This document shows, one piece after another, positions 26,905 through 35,552 of a stretch of DNA of 64,000 nucleotides; positions within the stretch are counted from its first letter, which is position 1; each line of letters starts with the position of its first letter. The notes below the pieces were generated by a model. That model did not search any database. It was given only the letters and a program-made list of their open reading frames with translations, and was not told where the DNA came from. Location: contig DDWS01000013.1 of NCBI GenBank assembly GCA_002347685.1, positions 99,343 through 163,342 of the forward strand, read 5' to 3'. Position numbers and translations under genes: made by a program. This stretch comes from Syntrophaceae bacterium UBA2280. Its GTDB lineage: Bacteria; Desulfobacterota; Syntrophia; Syntrophales; Smithellaceae.

Positions 26905-27795
26905 TCAACTGCCAAAATAACGCCTCGGGTTTGCGTAGTAAATGAAGGCGGATAATAATTTTTCAGCCCATATCTTTAGAGGGCGGCCTTCTGTGTCCCA
27001 ACTTTCGAAAGAGGCATATGAATGGGATAACGACAACCGGTAAAGATCGTAACGATTTGGGATCGGTCCAAAACGTCTTGCGCCGTATCGGATGGTTTTA
27101 AGCGGTCTTAAAACAAAAGTTTCCGGATGAACGGTATTGACAAAATTTCCGTAGGTTTCATATTCACTGAAACCTGCTCCAGATAAAAGTTTTGGCTCCA
27201 CAGCATTCATGATGGTCCATACCCAATGACGCTTCGAAGAGGCGTGTTCTTCAATCGCAGCAATCAATTCTTTCATATAAGCGCTTTTGATGAAGAAATG
27301 CTCGCTAATAAATGAAAAATCAACATTTCTGGTTTTGTCCAGCAATTTTTTATACGTTTCGAAATAAGGTTGATGATATTCCGAAGAAGGTTTAATCAAA
27401 GTCTGATTCTTTTCACTTAAAAAATGAATCGGCTTGAGCATGACTGTATCCGCGTCCCATATCAGGTAATGATCTGTAATGTTTGGTAAATAACAGGCGG
27501 ACATTTTTAAAAACTGCTGAAAATACCATCCTGCTCTTGCACGATTCTGCCCGGCATTTTCAATATATTTTGCTATAGATGGTAAATTGATTTCTGGAAT
27601 TACGCTATTCTCGTCGACTGTCACAACGGGGTAAATCTCCTGAAGTCTTTCAAAAAAAGGAAAGTTGTCTTTTTGTGTTATAACATAAATGTGGCGCGGT
27701 GCCACGTTTCGCATCAGCGATACGATCGATACGTGTGCGATATTATTGTGCTGATGAGTAACGGGCATGATTGCATCATACATAACAGGTTCCAT
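26905..27795 (-). CDS. DUF6492-like putative glycosyltransferase
   Basis: 296 residues. The start MYDAIMPVTHQHNNIAHVSIVSL resembles a GT-A first strand; LIWDADTVMLKP near residue 125 is a DxD metal-binding motif. EHFFIKSAYMKELI and the HYLIWDAD context match DUF6492 proteins in polysaccharide loci. Two in-frame ATGs four codons apart are possible starts; neither has a strong ribosome-binding site. The gene is AT-rich relative to the ligase on its left and acyltransferases on its right, suggesting recent acquisition. Sugar transfer is inferred from the DxD and context only. Confidence 0.72.
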   Translation of the reverse strand: MEPVMYDAIMPVTHQHNNIAHVSIVSLMRNVAPRHIYVITQKDNFPFFERLQEIYPVVTVDENSVIPEINLPSIAKYIENAGQNRARAGWYFQQFLKMSACYLPNITDHYLIWDADTVMLKPIHFLSEKNQTLIKPSSEYHQPYFETYKKLLDKTRNVDFSFISEHFFIKSAYMKELIAAIEEHASSKRHWVWTIMNAVEPKLLSGAGFSEYETYGNFVNTVHPETFVLRPLKTIRYGARRFGPIPNRYDLYRLSLSHSYASFESWDTEGRPLKIWAEKLLSAFIYYANPRRYFGS

Positions 27796-27953
27796 CTATT
27801 CATTGCTTCGCGTCGCATTACGTTTATTTGCTTATCATAAATGATTTGTGGTGAATAGGATGAAATTATGGTTATTTCACCCTGGCGCGGGCTATTTGAA
27901 TTCAGCTGCAATTATTTTGACAGAACTAAGTGATTATGCTTTAGTCAAAAAAT
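27796..27953. promoter_or_regulatory. divergent intergenic region, AT-rich
   Basis: 158 bases between the divergent starts of the DUF6492-like gene and the methyltransferase. It must carry the start signals of both if they are expressed, but no clear promoter boxes can be assigned by eye. Confidence 0.3.
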
Positions 27954-28625
27954 ATGGATGAGAAACAGTTTGAGGAACCGATTGTGGATAACGTAAAACA
28001 AATTATAGAGAACATAAGAACCCTTGGTTTTAAAGATAAAATATTCGAGCATTCTGCTCTGACGTTTGAAGAACAGAATGAGCGTGGGAAGCCTAAAAAA
28101 TATTTGGAGGCGGCCATAGCGCTTTTTTCCGCGATGTCGGGCAAGACGATAGTAGAAATCGGTTGTATGCGGCAACCCATGAATCATCCCGTGTCAGAAA
28201 TGCGTCAATGTTGCAACGATGGTCATTCAACATATTTCTGGTGCATGACCGGAGCGCAGGTGTTTTCAGTGGACATTGATTTCAAGGCAGTGAGGATTGC
28301 CAGAAAGAGTGTGCGTGAATTTAAGAATGGGAAAGTATTATGGGGTGACGGACTCAGATTTCTAAAAAAATTCAAAAATAAAATCGATCTGCTTTTTCTT
28401 GATGCCTGGGATGTCCTTCCCGGCTGCCAATATGCTGAAAATCATCTTTTGGCCTATTTGGCGGCAAAGGATAAATTAAGCGATAGAAATATCATCGTCA
28501 TTGATGACACCGATATTGGAAACGGCGGCAAGGGGAGATTGCTGCTGCCTGTTCTCAAGGCGGAGGGATACGATATATTGGTAAGCGGCAGGCAGACAAT
28601 TGCCTTGAAAAGCAAACCATCCTGA
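27954..28625 (+). CDS. class I SAM-dependent methyltransferase-like protein
   Basis: 223 residues. The SAM-binding loop region is weakly conserved: GKTIVEIGCMRQPMN, followed by VFSVDIDFKAVRIARK (ribose-binding acidic strand) and LLFLDAWDVLPG. NIIVIDDTDIGNGGKGR resembles the class of methyltransferases that follow GT genes in O-antigen loci. AT-rich, with weak ribosome-binding site. Immediately downstream is an orphan ISL3 end. Substrate unknown. Confidence 0.68.
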   Translation: MDEKQFEEPIVDNVKQIIENIRTLGFKDKIFEHSALTFEEQNERGKPKKYLEAAIALFSAMSGKTIVEIGCMRQPMNHPVSEMRQCCNDGHSTYFWCMTGAQVFSVDIDFKAVRIARKSVREFKNGKVLWGDGLRFLKKFKNKIDLLFLDAWDVLPGCQYAENHLLAYLAAKDKLSDRNIIVIDDTDIGNGGKGRLLLPVLKAEGYDILVSGRQTIALKSKPS

Positions 28626-28660
28626 AGGGAATACATGATTCCGGAGTGAGCGGCAGATGG

Positions 28661-28703
28661 GCAGGATTTGAGCTAAATTTATGCACAACAAACCCAGAAG
28701 AGC
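28661..28703 (+). repeat. orphan ISL3-element right end (relic)
   Basis: This stretch matches the right end of the ISL3 element at 13675-13717: GCAGGATTT, AGCT, then the ATGCACAACAAACCCAGAAG block and CC. Seven or so mismatches fall in between, including in the codons corresponding to the transposase C-terminus (Asp-Leu-Ser-stop equivalent retained as GAT-TTG-AGC-TAA). No matching left end or transposase body is nearby, so it is a solo remnant of an older insertion. Confidence 0.82.
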
Positions 28704-28708
28704 CTTTT

Positions 28709-29719
28709 TTATGAAACATAGACTCGAAATTTTGTTTTCCCGAGCCCATAGGCAGAAAGGCATGTCAGGATGAACGTCGCAACAAAAAGCGACACACCCG
28801 CGGGCACTCCCCCGGCAGCCAGAACACCATCTGGAAACAAAAAGGCACCCGATACAATCATCAAGGCAGCCATCCAGTAAGGGTGCAGAGCGAAAATACC
28901 CAGCGAGTATATCGACAGGAAGCGAGTCGCCGGATTTGTTCCAGCCCGACTGGAAATAAACATCGAAACAAAAAACAAGACGCCAAAAAAGACCGGCAAT
29001 CTCGCATAGGCCGAGGTCATGCCGCTGAACGCCCACTCGTAGACAACGCTCAAAATAAAACCGGTCAGGAACACCCACCGGTACCGGACAAACTGGTCTT
29101 TATACCGGTACAGATAATACGCGACAGGAATGTAAATATAATAACCCAGCATGGATCTGGTATCGACGCCCCTTCCGATCAGCGGCGTCACGAGAAAATA
29201 AACAATCGACCCGAAAATCACGACCAGCGATACGACCGGTTTCAGTTTATCCGGCAGCTTGAAAAATATCAGCGCCAGCAGCGTGGAAACCATCAAAATA
29301 AACAGATAATAAAAGATGGAAGGGATGGCCGGCGTCAGGGGAAGGTCCGGCCCTCCCGAACGGAGAATGGTCTTTAAAGGAAGCGGCAGTTCTCCTCCCA
29401 GCAGCAGATACAAAATGAACTGAATGCCGACCCAGAAGACATAAATCTGAAACAGCCTTAAAAACCTTTTTTTCCAGTAATCCCCGGACCGGGATAATTT
29501 GCTGATAAAGAGGTACAGTGAAATGAGAACGAAGGAAGGCACGGCCAGAAGGGACAGGTTTTGATAGAAGAACCCGATTGCCTGTTTTCCCCAAAACGCA
29601 GCAGCGCAGGCATCCGGAAGCATTTCGGCCCGGATCGGCTGGAGGTGCCAGATCACAACCAGCACAATGCAGACGGCCTTGATCAGATCCAGACCCGATT
29701 CCCTTGTTTGATCCCGCAT
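28709..29719 (-). CDS. acyltransferase family 3 membrane protein (first)
   Basis: 336 residues with about ten hydrophobic helices. The N-terminus has the acyltransferase-3 hallmark: RESGLDLIKAVCIVLVVIWHLQP, where the conserved His sits in the first helix end. These proteins O-acetylate or otherwise acylate surface sugars, taking acyl groups across the inner membrane. Its stop is 5 nt from the relic ISL3 end, so the terminal codons may have been altered by the insertion. Downstream of a second acyltransferase in the same direction. Confidence 0.85.
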   Translation of the reverse strand: MRDQTRESGLDLIKAVCIVLVVIWHLQPIRAEMLPDACAAAFWGKQAIGFFYQNLSLLAVPSFVLISLYLFISKLSRSGDYWKKRFLRLFQIYVFWVGIQFILYLLLGGELPLPLKTILRSGGPDLPLTPAIPSIFYYLFILMVSTLLALIFFKLPDKLKPVVSLVVIFGSIVYFLVTPLIGRGVDTRSMLGYYIYIPVAYYLYRYKDQFVRYRWVFLTGFILSVVYEWAFSGMTSAYARLPVFFGVLFFVSMFISSRAGTNPATRFLSIYSLGIFALHPYWMAALMIVSGAFLFPDGVLAAGGVPAGVSLFVATFILTCLSAYGLGKTKFRVYVS

Positions 29720-29768
29720 CGATGATTCCCTGCCAAGCTAAAACAGACTATTTAATATTTTAACCGAT

Positions 29769-30812
29769 TTAGCGGTGCTCACCCAAAAATAGCATCCGGG
29801 TGACTCGAAACCGTTTCAAAACCAGAAGCGTCAGCGCAAGCGACCCTAGAATCGCCATGACGCCAACGGAAAAATAGCGCCATCCTCCCTCACCGAATCC
29901 CGGCAGGAAAAGGAAATTCGCGTGACAAACATAAATGTCCAGCGACAGAGTTCCCACCCAGCACACTACGGCATAGATCCGGGATTTACGGACTAGTTCC
30001 AGAAGAAACGAAGAAAAGGCCATTCCCGCGAAAGCAACCACGTACTTGTAAATGGAGACGATGAGACGTGCAATGCCCGTTTCGCCGAAGATCTGCTGCA
30101 GCATCGGATAAAAAGTGGGAAATTCGTTTCTCCTGTAACCGAAAACCAACACAGGAAAGATAATGAGAGCCACTGCGTAAAAGATTTTCCGTTTGGCTTT
30201 CAGAAAATCATAGTACTTGTAAGCAAAAAAGCCGGCCGCGTAGTACGGAAAGTAGACTTTGACTTCTGACAGCGCAAAAATGTCGGCCGATGCGAGGCGG
30301 GAAACCAGGATAGCTGCAATGACAAAGTAATTTTCCCATCGTGTCCAGTGGTTGATCTCGACGAGCTTGAGCACGAAAAAAAGGAAGGTGCTGTTGATGA
30401 ACAAGACCCACAGGAACCACAAACCGCTACCGGGTGCCTTGACAACGTTCCACAGGTAGGCCAGCGGGTTTCCGCCCTGAGCAGCGTGAAACAAGACATA
30501 GGTGACCAGAGCCCAGGCAAAAAAGGGAACCATCAACCGCAGGGTGTTCTTTTTCAGGTAGCCCAAGAGAGTGTTTTTCAACTGCAAGGATAGAATAAAA
30601 CCGCTCAACAACATGAACAACGGCATTGCCCAGGTAAACATGATCAGATAAACGCGATTTTCGTTGAAGTTGGGATGATGGATCTGGATCGAGTGGGCGA
30701 ACACAACGCAAATGATCGTAAATCCCTTTAAGGCGTCAACGTGATGGTTGCGCCCGGGAGCGAGCGCATCATCGACTTTCAGGAATGCCTTGATTTTTTC
30801 CCAGGTTGCCAT
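29769..30812 (-). CDS. acyltransferase family 3 membrane protein (second)
   Basis: 347 residues from an ATG at 30812 that follows GGGGA and lies 23 nt after the FkbM stop; the frame is open further upstream but would overlap that gene. The signature is NHHVDALKGFTIICVVFAHSIQIHHP, the acyltransferase-3 N-terminal helix with conserved His, then FTWAMPLFMLLSGFIL. Ten helices; LDIYVCHANFLFLPG near the C-terminus. It differs clearly from the neighbouring acyltransferase, so not a recent duplicate. Acts on a surface glycan at the inner membrane. Confidence 0.86.
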   Translation of the reverse strand: MATWEKIKAFLKVDDALAPGRNHHVDALKGFTIICVVFAHSIQIHHPNFNENRVYLIMFTWAMPLFMLLSGFILSLQLKNTLLGYLKKNTLRLMVPFFAWALVTYVLFHAAQGGNPLAYLWNVVKAPGSGLWFLWVLFINSTFLFFVLKLVEINHWTRWENYFVIAAILVSRLASADIFALSEVKVYFPYYAAGFFAYKYYDFLKAKRKIFYAVALIIFPVLVFGYRRNEFPTFYPMLQQIFGETGIARLIVSIYKYVVAFAGMAFSSFLLELVRKSRIYAVVCWVGTLSLDIYVCHANFLFLPGFGEGGWRYFSVGVMAILGSLALTLLVLKRFRVTRMLFLGEHR

Positions 30813-30835
30813 AAATGAGTCCCCAGATGATGCCT

Positions 30836-31594
30836 TCAGGCCCGCCAGGCCCACAGCATGCCGATCGGACGGCGTCGCGTCAAAAAGCCTTGCTGTTTTA
30901 AAAACGCTTCGAGTGCTTCGATATTCTGATTGTCGCCTTCGCCGCGATGGACTTCCATGGCAATCTGATCGACGCGCTTGAGAATATCGGAAGGCGTGGA
31001 GTACAGGATATCATACTCCGCTCCTTCGCAATCCATTTTGAGCCAGTCACATCTTTCAATCCGGTTGACTTCGAACACCTTTTCGAGGGTGACGCAGGCG
31101 ACGCTAAAAGAATTTGAAGCAGTTGTGTCTACAGACAGCATTGTCGCACTGGTGGTGAACGAATCGGTCGCGTCAAAAGACAGTTGGAGTTCTCCGCAAT
31201 GCCCGGCCACCGCGGCGGCAAAGCAGTAAATTTTACGTGAGGGGTTCAAATCGCGGTGGCGCGCAAGCTGCGCATAATTGACCGGAATCGGCTCATAGGC
31301 CAGAAGACGGGCTTGCGGATACAGTGAGGCCGCAAAAAGTGTGAAGTAGCCCGCATTGGCACCAATGTCAATAACCGTGCCGTCTGAAGGGACATCCCGC
31401 TCTCTTCCGGCCAGATAGCATTCATCCATGAAAATCTCTTTGAATGTCTGCAACAGCCTTTCCGGTACCTCCACATAAACACCGCTGCGGGTTTCAAAAA
31501 GCAGGGGGAGGATCACGGAAAACCCGTGCTTGTAGGCCGGGTAAAGCCACCCGTTCTTAAAATGTTTCCACAAACGATAGTATCTTATCATCAC
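30836..31594 (-). CDS. FkbM-family methyltransferase
   Basis: 252 residues. SAM motif I TVIDIGANAGYFTLFAAS, then ARLLAYEPIPVNYAQL and the FkbM motif RIERCDWLKMDCEGAEYDIL. FkbM proteins O-methylate sugars or polyketides. It is the upstream member of a minus-strand three-gene set with two acyltransferases, so the set probably decorates a sugar by methylation and acylation. Divergent from the glycosyltransferase at 31684, with only 89 nt between starts. Confidence 0.88.
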   Translation of the reverse strand: MMIRYYRLWKHFKNGWLYPAYKHGFSVILPLLFETRSGVYVEVPERLLQTFKEIFMDECYLAGRERDVPSDGTVIDIGANAGYFTLFAASLYPQARLLAYEPIPVNYAQLARHRDLNPSRKIYCFAAAVAGHCGELQLSFDATDSFTTSATMLSVDTTASNSFSVACVTLEKVFEVNRIERCDWLKMDCEGAEYDILYSTPSDILKRVDQIAMEVHRGEGDNQNIEALEAFLKQQGFLTRRRPIGMLWAWRA

Positions 31595-31683
31595 TTCGCC
31601 CCTTCAATTGCCGGCTCAATAACATATCGTCGTGATTATTAAAACATGATTTTTTCTGTTATCTATGCTAGAGCTCCCTAAAA

Positions 31684-32847
31684 ATGGAGAAAAAGATTTC
31701 ACAGATGCGCAATATCGCAGTGGTGATCCCCAAATTCGGCCTGGTCGGAGGCGCCGAGCAGTTCGTCGCCCTATTGACACGACGCCTGCACGCGGACCAT
31801 GGCTTTCAATTCTCTGTTTTTACCAACCGCTGGGAAGGCCATCATCCGGGCGTCACTTTTTCCAAAGTCCCCATCTTGACCTTTCCGAAATTTTTGACCA
31901 CGCCGAGCTTCGCCTGGTTCGTCCACAGAAGGCTTTCTGCCAGCACATTCGATTTGATCCACTCGCACGACCGTATTTTCAACGCCGACCTTTTCACGCT
32001 CCACGGCATTCCGCACCGCTACTGGGTCCGCAATATCCGACAAAAACGCATGAGCCTCTATGATACCGCCACCGCCTGGATGGAAAGAACACTTGTCTGC
32101 GAAGGCGGATGCAGGAAATTTGTTGCTGTCTCGAACCTGACGAAAGATATTTTCCTCCAGGAATATCGAGTGGACGCTGAAAAAGTCGCCGTGATTCATC
32201 CGGGCGTCGAGCCGGAAGACTACCAGATACCCGACCGTGAAATCGTCCGCGCCGGCATTCGTGCAAAATATGGCATCGCGGAGGATGAATTTGTTCTGGT
32301 GTTCGCATCGATGAATTTTGAAATCAAGGGCCTAGACACGATTCTTGAAGCCCTGGGACACCTCAAGACCCGCGGCATTTCGGCCCGCCTGATCGTCGCG
32401 GGCAAAGGCAATGAAAAAAAATACGCCCGCCTGGCGCGCGATGCGGGCGTCGCCGCAAATGTCATCTTTACGGGACGCCTGGATAAAGACAGGCTCATTC
32501 ACCATTACCTGGCGGGAGACGCCTATATCATGCTGTCGGTATTCGACACGTTCGGCATGGTCGTTCTCGAGGCCATGGCGGCGGGCCTGCCGGTCATCGT
32601 CAGCGGCAACGTCGGCGCGAAGGATGTGGTGCGCGAAGGCGAAAACGGCTTTGTGATCCATGATGTCACCGACACGCGCTATATCGCCATGAAAATTCAA
32701 TGCATGACGGATCCGGCAACGCGCCGGACCCTGTCACAGGCGGCGCTTGATAGCGCACGGCAAAACACCTGGGCCGCCGCGGCTGAAAAATACGCCCGGC
32801 TCTACAGAGAGATTATCGAAGAAAAGAAAAAGGGCATGGCTGATTGA
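31684..32847 (+). CDS. family 4 glycosyltransferase
   Basis: 387 residues, or 379 from the Met at residue 9 just before RNIAVVIPKFGLVGGAEQFV. GT-B fold: N-terminal GGAEQF, middle linker IHPGVEPEDYQ, C-terminal YIMLSVFDTFGMVVLEAMAAGLPVI (EX7E, Glu in EAMAAG). The FVLVFASMNFEIKGLD strand begins the nucleotide-sugar domain. Retaining GT4 enzymes add Gal, GlcNAc, Man or heptose. First of ten plus-strand genes to 42968 that look co-transcribed, preceding a GT2 by 3 nt. Confidence 0.9.
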   Translation: MEKKISQMRNIAVVIPKFGLVGGAEQFVALLTRRLHADHGFQFSVFTNRWEGHHPGVTFSKVPILTFPKFLTTPSFAWFVHRRLSASTFDLIHSHDRIFNADLFTLHGIPHRYWVRNIRQKRMSLYDTATAWMERTLVCEGGCRKFVAVSNLTKDIFLQEYRVDAEKVAVIHPGVEPEDYQIPDREIVRAGIRAKYGIAEDEFVLVFASMNFEIKGLDTILEALGHLKTRGISARLIVAGKGNEKKYARLARDAGVAANVIFTGRLDKDRLIHHYLAGDAYIMLSVFDTFGMVVLEAMAAGLPVIVSGNVGAKDVVREGENGFVIHDVTDTRYIAMKIQCMTDPATRRTLSQAALDSARQNTWAAAAEKYARLYREIIEEKKKGMAD

Positions 32848-32850
32848 ATT

Positions 32851-33705
32851 ATGGATGTATCCGTCATTATCGTTTCCTACAATACAGCAGATCTCACGCT
32901 CGCGTGCCTGGCTTCCCTGAAAGCCGCTGCAGGCGATAAGGAAATTTTTATAGTCGACAACGCCTCCACCGATGACAGTGTTTCGCGCATCCGCGAATCG
33001 TTTCCGGAAGTCCGGCTGATCGCGAACGATGCCAACCGGGGTTTTGCCGCCGCGAACAACCAGGCGCTGCCTTTGTGCCACGGACGTTATATCATCTATC
33101 TGAATCCCGACACAGCCGTCAAAACCGACACGCTGACGCGGGCTGCCGCCTACATGGACGAGCATGGCGACGTGGGGCTTGCGGGAGCGAAAATTCTCAA
33201 TCCGGACGGCAGTCTTCAGCCATCGGTTTCCTATCGCTATCCGGGAGAAAAACACGCATCCGGCGAAACAGCTGGTCTCACCGGACACATCGCCTGTGTG
33301 CTGGGCGCTTTCATGATCGTCCGGCGTGAGCTGATCTGCGAGTTAAACGGGTTTGACGAGGATTTTTTTCTCTACGGCGAAGACCAGGACTTATGCTGGC
33401 GCATCCGGCAGAGGAACTTCGCGATCGCTTATATTGAGGACGCCCAGGTCTTTCACTGGGGCGGCCAAAGCGAAGAGCAAACGCCGCGACCCGCTGTTTT
33501 CGAAAAAAAACTGCGTGCGGAATATCTTTTTTATTCCAAGCATTACCGGCCTGAAACCATTTCGCGGATCAAGCAGGCCGAAGCGCTCAAAGCCAGATAC
33601 CGTTTGCTGAGCCTGCGACTGACCGGAACCTTCGCCCGCAACCCGCAGGCGCATGCGAACAAAATCACCTGCTACCGGATCGCGCTGGATTTGGCGACAT
33701 CCTGA
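32851..33705 (+). CDS. family 2 glycosyltransferase (rhamnosyltransferase-like)
   Basis: 284 residues. DVSVIIVSYNTADLTLACLAS, VDNASTDDS, YLNPDTAVKTD (metal site) and FLYGEDQDLCWRIRQRNF (acceptor loop). Similar architecture to the enzyme at 23557. No membrane helix at the C-terminus. Starts 3 nt after the GT4 stop and ends 12 nt before the SGNH-type protein, so transcription and translation are coupled. Role in addition of one residue of the surface glycan is inferred. Confidence 0.9.
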   Translation: MDVSVIIVSYNTADLTLACLASLKAAAGDKEIFIVDNASTDDSVSRIRESFPEVRLIANDANRGFAAANNQALPLCHGRYIIYLNPDTAVKTDTLTRAAAYMDEHGDVGLAGAKILNPDGSLQPSVSYRYPGEKHASGETAGLTGHIACVLGAFMIVRRELICELNGFDEDFFLYGEDQDLCWRIRQRNFAIAYIEDAQVFHWGGQSEEQTPRPAVFEKKLRAEYLFYSKHYRPETISRIKQAEALKARYRLLSLRLTGTFARNPQAHANKITCYRIALDLATS

Positions 33706-33717
33706 AGGAAGACCACC

Positions 33718-34725
33718 ATGGCGGCTTTTTTTGTCATTCTTTCCATTGTCCTCATCCTGATCATCGCGGAAGCGGTGATGCTTTTTTTCGTGCGCCATCC
33801 GAATGCTTTAAGAAGGCGGAGCCCGAAATTCCAAAACGCCATGGCTTATCTCTACGTGCAGGGTGAACGCAAGGTCATGCAGTTTCTGAAAGGCTATGGC
33901 CGGTATTCTCCCGATTTCGGCTACACGTTGAATCCTGGCGAATTTGTCTTCACGGAAAGAGAATATTCCAACCGTTATTGCATCAATTCCCTGGGCGTCC
34001 GCGACTCCGAGGAAGCGCTAACCTCTCCGGAAATTATCGTCTTGGGTGATTCCTACGCACTGGGCTGGGGCGTCGGCCAGGACGAAACATTTACCGCACT
34101 CCTTGGGAGGAAAACAAACCTCAAAGTGCTCAATACGTCCATCCCTTCCTTCGGGACGGTCCGTGAAATGCTTATGCTTGACAAAATTGACCGCTCAAAT
34201 CTGAAATATCTGATCATTCAATACTGCGGTGACGATTACGATGAAAATCTGAAATTCTATCTAAACGGCAACAAGCCGCAAATCATGCGAGAGGAAACGT
34301 TCCATCACATCACGGAAATACACAGCCGGCCAAAGCATTATTATTTCGGGAAATATGTATGGATGAAAATTCAAAAAAAATTCAGAGAAGCCCGGTTTGC
34401 GCCTGCCCACGTGTCCATTTTGCAATCCGAGGCGGATCTGTTTGTCCACGTGCTCGGACAGTTCCAGTCGCTGATTAAAGGCCTGCCGATCATTATTGTA
34501 GATCTGGGCGGCAAAAACCGGTCCGGAGATTTCGTCGCCGAACTGAAGCAAAAAACCTCGACGGATGGTCATCCGTCTTTTCTGGAAAATCTGATCATCC
34601 TGGATCTCACGCAAAACCTGAATGCGTCGCATTTCTATGTCCTCGACGATCATCTGACTCCTGAAGGGCATCGCGTCGTCGCGGATGTCATTGTCCGGGC
34701 GATGGAAAAGGCGGGGACCCCATGA
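33718..34725 (+). CDS. SGNH/GDSL-type membrane-anchored hydrolase-like protein
   Basis: 335 residues. An N-terminal hydrophobic anchor (FFVILSIVLILIIAEAVMLFF) precedes an extracytoplasmic domain. Block I is IIVLGDSYALGWGVGQDETF (Ser in GDS), and near the C-terminus VLDDHLTPEGHRVVADVI supplies the Asp-x-x-His dyad. SGNH proteins in glycan loci act as O-acetyl transferases or esterases. It is 12 nt after the GT2 and overlaps the methyltransferase start by 4 nt. Unlike the MBOAT partners at 39152 and 41871 it keeps both ends of the SGNH triad. Confidence 0.8.
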   Translation: MAAFFVILSIVLILIIAEAVMLFFVRHPNALRRRSPKFQNAMAYLYVQGERKVMQFLKGYGRYSPDFGYTLNPGEFVFTEREYSNRYCINSLGVRDSEEALTSPEIIVLGDSYALGWGVGQDETFTALLGRKTNLKVLNTSIPSFGTVREMLMLDKIDRSNLKYLIIQYCGDDYDENLKFYLNGNKPQIMREETFHHITEIHSRPKHYYFGKYVWMKIQKKFREARFAPAHVSILQSEADLFVHVLGQFQSLIKGLPIIIVDLGGKNRSGDFVAELKQKTSTDGHPSFLENLIILDLTQNLNASHFYVLDDHLTPEGHRVVADVIVRAMEKAGTP

Positions 34726-35549
34726 CAGGCAACGGTAAAAACTGTATCATCTGCGGCGGGCGGATCGCAGAACTTCTGCATGAGGAAAAAGGCTGGAGAG
34801 TCCTGAAATGCGACGGCTGCGGCCTGGGCGTTTTGGATCCCCGGCCGGAGCCCGGGGAATTGACAGCGTTGTACGACAAAGTTTATTTTGACGGTCACTA
34901 CGCCGGGGAGCTCAAGCCTGGCTCCGACGAACTCGCGCGCCGCCTGAAGCAGGAGGATCATCGCCTGCGCTTTTTTCATCGCTTCAAAAAAAGCGGCCGC
35001 CTGCTGGACATCGGCTGCGGCCGCGGTTACTTTCTGCTGGCCTGCCGCGAGTGCGGATACGAAGTGGAAGGTATCGATGTGTCGGACGCGGCGGCGGAAC
35101 ATATCCGTAAAGTGTTTCAAGTACCGGTACACGTGGGCGCTATCGAAACCATCGATCCGGGGCAGGCCCGATTTGACGTCATCACCATGTGGCATTCCCT
35201 GGAACACACGCATGACCCCAACGTTTCAGTCGCCGCCGCCCGCCGCTGGCTCGCGGACGACGGCATTTTGGTGGTTGACGTGCCGAATGCCGAAGGGTAC
35301 GATGCCCGGCATTACCAAAGCCGCTGGGCGCACTGGGATCTGCCGTTTCATTTTTATCACTTTACGCCCCGCTCCCTGGAAGCTCTACTCGACCGGCACG
35401 GCTTTGCAATTCTCCGGCGGAAAACGTACCTGTCGGACTACGTCAAAGAGACACTGCAAAAGGCTAGGGTACCTCCCGCCCTGGCAAGGATTATCGCCGG
35501 GCTTTACACCGGCGGAAGCTACGCTGTGGTTGCTCGAAAAAGGATGTAA
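34722..35549 (+). CDS. zinc-ribbon class I methyltransferase
   Basis: 275 residues. N-terminal CxxC pairs (CIICGG, CDGCG) suggest a zinc ribbon seen in sugar C-methyltransferases and related LPS methyltransferases. The SAM loop is LLDIGCGRGYFLLAC, followed by YEVEGIDVSDAA and TMWHSLEHTHDP. The ATG overlaps the preceding stop by 4 nt. May methylate a nucleotide sugar or a glycan residue; which is not determined. Confidence 0.86.
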   Translation: MTGNGKNCIICGGRIAELLHEEKGWRVLKCDGCGLGVLDPRPEPGELTALYDKVYFDGHYAGELKPGSDELARRLKQEDHRLRFFHRFKKSGRLLDIGCGRGYFLLACRECGYEVEGIDVSDAAAEHIRKVFQVPVHVGAIETIDPGQARFDVITMWHSLEHTHDPNVSVAAARRWLADDGILVVDVPNAEGYDARHYQSRWAHWDLPFHFYHFTPRSLEALLDRHGFAILRRKTYLSDYVKETLQKARVPPALARIIAGLYTGGSYAVVARKRM

Positions 35550-35552
35550 TGC

